A stretch of DNA of 64,000 nucleotides. Origin: Halomontanus rarus (GTDB lineage: Archaea; Halobacteriota; Halobacteria; Halobacteriales; Natrialbaceae). Each line of letters starts with the position of its first letter. Position 1 is the stretch's first letter. The stretch lies in the NCBI RefSeq assembly GCF_017357405.1, contig NZ_CP071597.1, forward strand, positions 3,162,001-3,226,000. Reading direction: 5' to 3'. Shown here piece by piece: positions 57,998-64,000 of this stretch. The translations under genes were made by a program, and so were the position numbers. Under the pieces are notes generated by a model, which did no database searches, was not told where the DNA came from, and saw only the letters and a list, made by a program, of their open reading frames with translations.

Positions 57998-58172
57998 CCG
58001 CCCCAACGGTCACGAGAGAGGCTCATAAGTGCACGCCATCCGGCAGCGAGTAGGCGATGCGTACGGACGATTCCGATCGCCGTTCGCTACCGGTCGTCCG
58101 TCTCGAGGGCGCAGTCCTTGTCACGCGTTCCCACCGGCCTTCTAAGGGTCTCGGCGTCGTGCGACGACTGGT

Positions 58173-58970
58173 ATGATCCGACGCGGAACTGGACCTGACG
58201 GTGTCGACGTGGCCGGCCCACCGGACGCGCAACCGATCGTGTTCGTTCACGGTGCGGGATTCTCACGAAAGATGTGGGCCCCACAGCGCGACGCACTGTC
58301 CGACGAGTTTCGGGTTATCGTGCCCGATCTTCCGGGCCACGGGACCCGGGCCGACGAGCGGTTCGAGTTCGAACCCGCCGTGGAACTGCTCGAGGAGGTG
58401 TTCGAATCGTACACCGACGGAAGCGCGGTCCTGGTCGGCCTCTCGCTCGGCGGCTACGTGTCGACGGCGTACGCCCAGCGTTACCCCGACGAGGTCGACG
58501 GGCTGGTGATCTCCGGGAGCAGTGCGAACCCGGTCGGCAGGATGGAACTCGCGACGCGGGTTACCAGCGGCGCGACGCGACTCGTGACCCGGAGCGACCG
58601 CGTCGAACGGGGCGCCGAACGCCTCGCGAAGCGATGGGTTCGAACCCGCGGTCTCGAGGCCGGCCTCGAGCGGGAGATCGTCGACGCCGGGATCTACCCG
58701 CGGCAGTTCGGGATCGCGGGCCCGCACCTCGCCGGCCGGGACTTCCGGGCCGCGTTCGCCGCCTACCCCGGGCCGTCGCTGATACTCAACGGCGAGAAGG
58801 ACCTCGTCATGCGACGCGGCGAGAAACGCCACGCCGCGGCCGCCCCGAACGCCGAGATCAAGGTGATCGGCGGCGCCGGACACACGTGTAACCTGCATCG
58901 GCCCGAGGTGTACACGGACACCGTGCGAAGGTTCGCCCGGCGGGCGATCGCCGAACGACCTCGACGATGA
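58173..58970 (+). CDS. Alpha/beta-fold hydrolase
   Basis: A 265-residue hydrolase. HGAGFSRKMW gives the oxyanion loop, GLSLGGY carries the nucleophile Ser (about residue 92), ILNGEKDLVM the acid and GGAGHTCNL the His; all are in standard order. It resembles esterases and peroxidase-type hydrolases. TTCTAAGG about 30 bases upstream suggests a leaderless mRNA. It precedes the flavodoxin gene by 37 bases, possibly in operon. Confidence 0.85.
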   Translation: MIRRGTGPDGVDVAGPPDAQPIVFVHGAGFSRKMWAPQRDALSDEFRVIVPDLPGHGTRADERFEFEPAVELLEEVFESYTDGSAVLVGLSLGGYVSTAYAQRYPDEVDGLVISGSSANPVGRMELATRVTSGATRLVTRSDRVERGAERLAKRWVRTRGLEAGLEREIVDAGIYPRQFGIAGPHLAGRDFRAAFAAYPGPSLILNGEKDLVMRRGEKRHAAAAPNAEIKVIGGAGHTCNLHRPEVYTDTVRRFARRAIAERPRR

Positions 58971-59007
58971 GCACTCCTACGCGCGGACGGGTCGGAGGTG
59001 GCGACTG

Positions 59008-59556
59008 ATGGCTCGACTCCTCGTCTGCTACGGGTCGACCGAGGGCCAAACCGCCACCGTCGCGGAGCGGATCGGCGACGTCCTCGACGAGCGCGGCCAC
59101 GAGGTGACGCTGGCCAACCTGAAACATCCGCCCGATGGACTCTCGCCGTCGGAGTCCGACGGCGTGGTCGTCGCCGCGTCGATCCACGCGGGATCTCACC
59201 AGCCCTACGTCGGGGCGTTCGTTCGCGACCATCTCGAGGAACTGGCCCGGCTCCCGTCGGCGTTCGTCTCGGTGAGCCTCTCGGCTGCCCACGCCGACGA
59301 GGCCGATCGCGCGCCCGCAGGAGAGATGCTCGAGGCGTTCCTCGACGAGACGGGCTGGGAACCCGACGAGACACTCACCGTCGCGGGAGCCCTGCGGTAC
59401 AGCCAGTACGGGCTCCTGAAACGCTTCGCGATGAAGCGGATCGCCGGGAGGGCAAGCGGCGACACCGACACGTCTCGCGACTACGAGTACACGGACTGGG
59501 ACGCCGTCGAGGCCTTCGCCGCCGGGTTCGCGTCGCTGGTCGACCGCGAGGCGTGA
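59008..59556 (+). CDS. Flavodoxin-domain protein, HemG-like
   Basis: A 182-residue flavoprotein. The FMN loop is YGSTEGQTATVAERI (9-23); VVVAASIHAGSHQPYVGAFVRDHL and LSAAHADEADR match the flavodoxin domain of HemG-type protoporphyrinogen oxidases; GALRYSQYGLLKRFAMKRIAGRASGDTDTSRDYEYTDWDAVEAFA is typical of the group (shown here in adjoining parts). Oxidation of protoporphyrinogen or quinone-linked electron transfer are candidate roles. The substrate is not proven from sequence. Confidence 0.75.
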   Translation: MARLLVCYGSTEGQTATVAERIGDVLDERGHEVTLANLKHPPDGLSPSESDGVVVAASIHAGSHQPYVGAFVRDHLEELARLPSAFVSVSLSAAHADEADRAPAGEMLEAFLDETGWEPDETLTVAGALRYSQYGLLKRFAMKRIAGRASGDTDTSRDYEYTDWDAVEAFAAGFASLVDREA

Positions 59557-59751
59557 GTCGCGCCGCTCGGTGGTCGACGCTCAGTACTCGGTGCCCCGTG
59601 CTCCGGGCTCCGGGTACCCGTGACCCGCACCTCGGATCCGCGACCTCCAATCCGTCGCTCGCCGTTCGAATCCTGCACTCGAGCGGTCCCGTTTTCCCGC
59701 TCGTTGACGTCGATCACTCGATTTAACTGTGACACGGCGAGTGTGAGGGGC

Positions 59752-60171
59752 ATGACGCTCGACCTCGAGGACGTGCAGGCTATCCGGCGACTCAAACACG
59801 AGTACTGCTTCACGATCGACGGCGGCGAGTACGAGGCGTGGGCCGGCCTCTTCACCGAAGACGGGCGGTTCATCCGCGACAGCGGGGAGACGTTCGAAGG
59901 ACACGACGAACTCTACGGGTTCGCCAGCGAGGGGTTTGACGATGCGTTCGAGCACTCCGCACACATGGTGACGAATCCGGTGATCGACGGTGTCGACGAG
60001 AGCGACGACGCTGCAGCCACCGGCCGGTGGTACCTGCTACTGTTCTACCGACGCAGCGACGGCGACGTCGGCTGGACGCAAGCCCGCTACGACGACCGGT
60101 TCCGCGAAGTCGACGGCGAGTGGCGAATCGCCGAAGTGGACCTCACCTACGGCGTCACTCGAGCCGACTGA
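59752..60171 (+). CDS. SnoaL-like/NTF2-fold protein
   Basis: A 139-residue protein from ATG 59752. The pattern LEDVQAIRRLKHEYCFTIDGGEYEAWAGLFTEDGRFI, GHDELYGFASEGF, HMVTNPVIDGVDESDDAAATGRWYLLLFY and REVDGEWRIAEVDLTY follows the scytalone dehydratase-like SnoaL_4 group. Residues such as the D/H pair of true dehydratases are only partly kept (HMVTN is present), so catalysis is uncertain. Monocistronic. Confidence 0.75.
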   Translation: MTLDLEDVQAIRRLKHEYCFTIDGGEYEAWAGLFTEDGRFIRDSGETFEGHDELYGFASEGFDDAFEHSAHMVTNPVIDGVDESDDAAATGRWYLLLFYRRSDGDVGWTQARYDDRFREVDGEWRIAEVDLTYGVTRAD

Positions 60172-60387
60172 CGCGGTCGGTTCGACGCCGCGTCGCGCCG
60201 ATTTTCCGCTCGGATCGCCGGCCGAGGGACGCCGAGACGCGGGCGGATCGACTCGAGCACACCTCGACACGTCCTTCGGTCGTCGACGGGTCGGACGAAC
60301 GCCGAACCGCCGTTGGCCAGCACCGCCTCAGGAATCGACCGCGTTCGGGGGTGTTCCGGTCTCGGGTACCCGTTCGCTCGTCGGTGA

Positions 60388-60507
60388 TCACGACGCTCTG
60401 CTGGTACGCAGTCGGCCGCCGCACTCGGGACAGCTCGCTCGATACGAGACCGGATGTACTTCGGTCGCACACTCTCGACACCTGTATCGCTCTCTTTCAC
60501 TATCCAT
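60388..60507 (-). CDS. 39-residue rubrerythrin-like zinc microprotein
   Basis: A frame from ATG 60507: MDSERERYRCRECATEVHPV, then SYRASCPECGGRLRTSRAS. Two Cys pairs (CREC, CPEC) spaced 13 residues apart make a complete zinc ribbon of the rubrerythrin-like haloarchaeal group. An AT-rich CTTATTATTCT about 35 bases upstream is promoter-like. Too short for standard gene callers but with complete motifs. Confidence 0.7.
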   Translation of the reverse strand: MDSERERYRCRECATEVHPVSYRASCPECGGRLRTSRAS

Positions 60508-60800
60508 TCTCTTTCACCCGAAACGGGTGACAATATGTAGAATAATAAGCGTATCGGGCCCGTTCACGGCACCGAAATCGAAATAAATTGGCCGGACTGT
60601 CGGATATGATGTGGGTGAGTGAACTGCGTCGTACTCGGCGTCCGACGCCGACACCGACCGCCGGTGAGCCGTTTCGACGGCCCGTCTCGAGGGTGTGTCG
60701 CGAGCGAAGTTTCCGATCGGGAGTCAAGAAGACGGCCGAGAGGGAGTCGGAGTCGGAGAGGGAGACGGAGACAGAATCGTCGTCAGAACCGACGTCGGAG

Positions 60801-61274
60801 TCAGGAGTGAGAGACGCTCGAGCCCTCGGGACTCGCTGGCATCGTATCGATGAGGTGGACGTAGTCGTCGAGTGCCAGTGCGAACTCCCGGTCGTGGGCC
60901 GACGGATTGTCGATCCACGAGAACTCGAACTCGGCGCCGACCTCCTCGCCCTCGCCGGTGACGGTGTGGGTCCACTGGTCGCGCGGTTCGTGGACGGTCG
61001 TGTGGAAGAAGTGGCGGACGTAGCGCCGCGGCGGCGACTCGCGGCGAGTCCAGATGTCGCTGGCCAGATGCTGCGTCTCGCCGACCGCGCCGAGGCCGCT
61101 CTCCTCGACGATTTCGCGGAATACCGCCTCGCGTGGGTTTTCCCCGTCTTCGATCGTCCCTTTCGGGATCTGTAATCCGTCGAACTCCGGCCCCTCGAAC
61201 ACGAGGAGCTCACCGCTGGCGCGGGTGATGTACGCGCACGCCTTCTGGACGTACGTCACTGGTTGTTGAGACAT
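60801..61274 (-). CDS. NUDIX hydrolase
   Basis: A 157-residue enzyme from ATG 61274. The NUDIX box GTIEDGENPREAVFREIVEESGL (about 39-61) has every conserved residue (G-x5-E-x7-RE-x2-EE-x-G). KACAYITRASGELLVFEG and GLQIPKG precede it; SPPRRYVRHFFHTTV follows. It hydrolyses a nucleoside diphosphate linked to another group, with Mg2+; the substrate is unknown. Divergent from the FKBP gene, sharing an intergenic promoter region. Confidence 0.88.
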   Translation of the reverse strand: MSQQPVTYVQKACAYITRASGELLVFEGPEFDGLQIPKGTIEDGENPREAVFREIVEESGLGAVGETQHLASDIWTRRESPPRRYVRHFFHTTVHEPRDQWTHTVTGEGEEVGAEFEFSWIDNPSAHDREFALALDDYVHLIDTMPASPEGSSVSHS

Positions 61275-61458
61275 GTTGACACATCGTTCAACGGCCTCCG
61301 ATAAAAGGTTTTCAGGGAGGGTGATTACGGAATATAAGGTGTATGTACGTCCCTTGTAGTCCCCCTCTAGGCACGCGAACGGAACCAAGGATTTCGCTTT
61401 TCGCCGCCGATATCTCGTCCCAGTGCTTATGGTTCGCTGGGACCACTAATAGAGACAG

Positions 61459-61929
61459 ATGACTATCTCCGAGGGCGATTCGACGACGTTTGCGTACACC
61501 GGACGACTGGACGACGGGACCGTCTTCGACACGTCTCGAGCGGACGTGGCAGAGGAGGTCGGACTGGCGGCCGAGCAGCCAGAGCGCACGTTCGAGCCAC
61601 TTTCCGTCGAGGTCGGCACCGGACAACTCATCGAGGGTCTCGAGGACGCGCTCGTCGGCCTGGAAGCGGGCGCGGAAACGACCGTCGAGGTTCCGCCGGA
61701 ACGGGGCTACGGCGAGTACACCGACGAGCGACTCACCGAGTACGACCGCGAGACGTTCGACGAGGCGATCCCCGAAGACGACGTCGCCGAGGGCATGGTC
61801 GTCCAGACCCAGCAAGGCGGCGTCGGCGACGTCGTCCACGTCGACGCGGAGACGGTCCGCGTCGACTTCAACCACGAACTGGCCGGAGAACCCCTCGAGT
61901 TCGAGATCGAAATCCTCGACGTGGAATAA
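61459..61929 (+). CDS. FKBP-type peptidyl-prolyl isomerase, SlyD-like
   Basis: A 156-residue prolyl isomerase. FAYTGRLDDGTVFDTS opens the FKBP domain, VEVGTGQLIEGLEDALVGLEAGAETTVEVPPERGYGEY closes its first part, and an insert-in-flap domain (about 85-130) precedes VRVDFNHELAGEPLEFEIEILDV. This is the archaeal SlyD-like arrangement, acting as isomerase and chaperone. The stop overlaps the next start as TAATG. Confidence 0.9.
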   Translation: MTISEGDSTTFAYTGRLDDGTVFDTSRADVAEEVGLAAEQPERTFEPLSVEVGTGQLIEGLEDALVGLEAGAETTVEVPPERGYGEYTDERLTEYDRETFDEAIPEDDVAEGMVVQTQQGGVGDVVHVDAETVRVDFNHELAGEPLEFEIEILDVE

Positions 61930-62393
61930 TGGGTCTGTTCGAAGATCTGGGCGAGCGCGTCGAGCGCTTCAAACAGCAAGCCGCCGACGCCTCGAGGGAG
62001 CAAGCGGACTACGTCTGCCGTTCCTGTGAAGAGCCCGTGTACACGCCCCAAGAGGAGTGTCCGCACTGCGGGAGCGAGGACGTAGTCGCGGTCGAGCGAG
62101 ACTCCGAAGCGGAGGCAGGTGCTGCGGCCTCGAGCGAGTCCGGTTCGACCGGCGAGTCCGACGAGACCGCTGCTGGCAGTTCGGACGCTGAGGGCGAGGG
62201 CGAGAGCGAGGGTAAGAGCGAGAGCGAGGCCGAGGACGCGGCGTCGTCTGCGGTTCACACCACCGCCGACGAGACCGCCGAATCCGACGCGTCCGCTCTC
62301 ATCGACGATGCGGAGACGGCGGATACAGGAGCCGAGACGGAAACTGACGATGGACCGGAGACGGACGCAGGATCAGAAGCGGACTCCCGGTGA
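61929..62393 (+). CDS. Zinc-ribbon protein with acidic disordered tail
   Basis: A 154-residue protein. An amphipathic N-terminus (MGLFEDLGERVERFKQQAADA) precedes a zinc ribbon (YVCRSCEEPVYTPQEECPHCGSEDVV, Cys at about 30, 33, 44, 47) and then 95 residues of Glu/Ser/Ala/Asp-rich repeats (GEGESEGKSESEAED). Translationally coupled to the FKBP gene, so it may be an accessory or client-binding factor. No family function known. Confidence 0.7.
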   Translation: MGLFEDLGERVERFKQQAADASREQADYVCRSCEEPVYTPQEECPHCGSEDVVAVERDSEAEAGAAASSESGSTGESDETAAGSSDAEGEGESEGKSESEAEDAASSAVHTTADETAESDASALIDDAETADTGAETETDDGPETDAGSEADSR

Positions 62394-62435
62394 GTGCTGA
62401 CGGTTCCGGTACCGCCTCGAGACCGCCGACTGGAA

Positions 62436-64000
62436 TCAATCGGCGGTGACCGCGGGTGCGGACTCGGACCCGGGTCCGAGACCGGGATCAGTACCGGAAC
62501 CAGAACGAGGATCGGGTTCGATCGGCGAAACGGATCGATTCCGTGTCTCGTTCGTCGTCTCGGCGCCGGAGCCAGCGTCCGAACCCGACTCCTCGATTAC
62601 GTACCGCTGTCCCAACATCGGATCGAGCAGCGAATCGACCGATCCCCTGTCGTCTCGGAGCACCGGCACGTCGTCGGTCGCCGTGGACTCGACGTAGGTT
62701 CCGACCTCGTCGCTTAGATCGATCCCGATGTCGCGCTCGTCGTTGCGCGCCTCGAGGTCGGCTTCCGTGAGTCGGTCATCGTCTTTCGTCGCGACCAGTT
62801 CGATGTTCTGGACGACGCTCGCACTCGAGGTACGGAAGGCGTAGACCTGCGGGAAGACCCGTTCCATGGTCTTGTACTCGGCGCGGTAGAAGTCCGACGC
62901 GGGGCCGCTCGGGGCCGAGATGACGTTCGCGACGAGGACGCCGTCGTCGTTCAGGCGGTCGTCGACCTCGGCCATGAACTCCTCGGTGGTCAACTCGTGG
63001 GGCACCTTGTCCATCTTGTAGGCGTCGAGGACGATCGCGTCGTAGGTGTGATTCGTCTCTTGAAGGAACACCCGGCCGTCCTGGTTGTAGATGTTCAACT
63101 GGTCGCTCTCCTCGACGTCGAAGTATGTCTCCGCCGCGTCGATCACGTCCGGATCGATCTCGACGACGTCGACGGTCGCGTCGTACTCCTCGACGAACCG
63201 CTTCGGTCCTGTGAAGCCGCCGCCGCCGACGAAGAGGACGCGATCGATCTCGTCGGGTTCGTCGTGGAACAGGTAGGGCATGTGGAAGTAGCGCGTGTAG
63301 TCGAAGACGTGTCGATTCGGGTTCTCGAGATCCATCGCGCTGTGGCGTTTCCCGTCGAGGTACATGGTTCGGGTGTCGCCCGAGTCGGCGACCGTCAACC
63401 CCTGGTAGGGCGTCTGGGTCTGGTGGAGGACCTCGCCCTGGACGGAGTAGCCGGCGGTGCCGCCGGCGACGGCGCCGACGAGCAGGATGACGACGAAGAA
63501 CGCCCCGATCGTCGGCTTTCGCGAGGGGCTGGGCAACTCGAGGCCGACGGCCGTCACGACAAGCACGAGGCCGAAGACGAGCCCGATCTGGCCGATCGAG
63601 AGCGACGGGATGAGCAGGAACGTCGTCGCGAACGTGCCGACGATGCTGCCGATCGTCCCCAGCGCGTAGACGTGGCCCGAGGCTTCGCCGATTCCCTCTT
63701 TCTGGGAGAGCTGAGCGGCGTAGGGGCTGATGAACCCGAGGAAGTACGTCGGCGGGCCGAACATGATGATGATCGCCGGCAACGAGGCGTACCGGGGCGG
63801 CAGGTTGATCGTCGCAGTCGCCGTCAGGAGCGGATCTCTGGCGAACAGGAGGACCGCGACGTAGGCTGCGGTCGCGATGAACAGCCACGTCATCTCCTGG
63901 TTGGTCGCTCGGTCGGCGCGCTTCCCGCCCTGGTGGTAGCCGAGGCTGAGTGCGGCGAGGAAGACGCCGATGATGCTTCCCCAGGTGTAGATGCTGCTGC
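62436..64000 (-). CDS. Membrane-fused spermidine synthase-like protein, cut by the right edge
   Basis: At least 521 residues; the frame is open to 64000 (SIYTWGSIIGVFLAALSLGY at the edge), so the start lies outside. N-terminal membrane segments (IIIMFGPPTYFLGFISPYAAQLSQKEG, HVYALGTIGSIVGTFATTFLL) are followed by a Rossmann domain: RVLFVGGGGFTGPKRF for AdoMet-type cofactor binding, VDVVEIDPDVIDAAETYF, DGRVFLQE and YDAIVLDAYKMDKVP. The synthase active-site Asp in DAYK is present. The C-terminal Gly/Ser/Pro-rich tail is disordered. Polyamine synthesis is possible but unproven for such fused forms. Confidence 0.82.
   Translation of the reverse strand, partial: SSIYTWGSIIGVFLAALSLGYHQGGKRADRATNQEMTWLFIATAAYVAVLLFARDPLLTATATINLPPRYASLPAIIIMFGPPTYFLGFISPYAAQLSQKEGIGEASGHVYALGTIGSIVGTFATTFLLIPSLSIGQIGLVFGLVLVVTAVGLELPSPSRKPTIGAFFVVILLVGAVAGGTAGYSVQGEVLHQTQTPYQGLTVADSGDTRTMYLDGKRHSAMDLENPNRHVFDYTRYFHMPYLFHDEPDEIDRVLFVGGGGFTGPKRFVEEYDATVDVVEIDPDVIDAAETYFDVEESDQLNIYNQDGRVFLQETNHTYDAIVLDAYKMDKVPHELTTEEFMAEVDDRLNDDGVLVANVISAPSGPASDFYRAEYKTMERVFPQVYAFRTSSASVVQNIELVATKDDDRLTEADLEARNDERDIGIDLSDEVGTYVESTATDDVPVLRDDRGSVDSLLDPMLGQRYVIEESGSDAGSGAETTNETRNRSVSPIEPDPRSGSGTDPGLGPGSESAPAVTAD

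Noticed and set aside
58630..58650. GGGTTCGAACCC resembling a tRNA T-loop
   Set aside because: It is within the alpha/beta hydrolase gene and is simply a codon-level palindrome; no tRNA gene was found anywhere in the window.
1..64000. CRISPR array or cas genes
   Set aside because: No regularly spaced repeats of 25-40 bases and no Cas-like protein were seen.

Overview
The window is haloarchaeal DNA. The proteins are strongly acidic, coding GC is high in most of the window, promoters are archaeal (TATA boxes about 25 bases upstream of leaderless or nearly leaderless starts), and many families are typical of Halobacteria: FilR1-type regulators, DUF7344-like and DUF5795-like proteins, tiny CPxCG zinc proteins, Tat lipoproteins and GIDE-like membrane proteins. 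The genus cannot be fixed from sequence alone; a Natrialbales-type genome is a guess.

Positions 1 to about 13,372 are an integrated accessory element. It has a tyrosine integrase (11805-12776) in an operon behind a ribbon-helix-helix/coiled-coil protein (12776-13285), and a long leftward operon (11367 down to 7086) of overlapping small genes. That operon encodes a C5-cytosine methyltransferase, an N6-adenine-type methyltransferase without a visible motif IV, and several zinc microproteins, three of them very short. Further left are membrane proteins, a Mrr-like nuclease variant, a DUF6338 protein and small regulators. No capsid, portal, terminase or replication gene was recognised, so 'integrated plasmid or virus-like element' is as far as the sequence goes.

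Positions 13,373-16,722 form an AT-rich cargo block: an intact rhomboid protease with a small membrane partner, a PD-(D/E)XK nuclease-like protein and a two-TM protein. A 15-base att-like repeat (13358-13372 and 16723-16737) flanks it, and a diverged third copy lies at 19756-19768. The next block (16,752-19,674) holds a DUF4385 protein, a membrane protein with a metzincin-like zinc site lacking the catalytic Glu, and a MIG-like T:G mismatch glycosylase. The layout suggests successive integrations at one site.

From about 20,000 the DNA is high-GC chromosome. A repeat of about 380 bp with a paralogous zinc microprotein (20008-20396 and 26374-26752) brackets a 6 kb segment of regulators, exported proteins and a Tat-exported BAAT-like hydrolase frameshifted at a G8 run. 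Next come a DUF389 protein, an orphan voltage-sensor protein, a pair of GIDE-like proteins, a large Tat lipoprotein, a tnpB remnant between mirror-image hairpins, a potassium channel, HEAT-like and zinc proteins, a drug-type ABC exporter, an SDR oxidoreductase and a CaCA antiporter. A purine salvage pair follows: hypoxanthine/guanine phosphoribosyltransferase plus an NCS2 permease.

The last 18 kb carries housekeeping and envelope genes: a malate:quinone oxidoreductase-like flavoprotein, an AIM24/TIGR00266 protein, a beta-helix protein, DUF502, CBS, EamA and MFS transporters, a PRC-barrel protein with a repeat-rich acidic tail, an alpha/beta hydrolase, a flavodoxin, a NUDIX hydrolase, an FKBP isomerase and a spermidine-synthase-like membrane protein cut by the right edge. 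A repeated 3' hairpin element follows the antiporter and permease genes.
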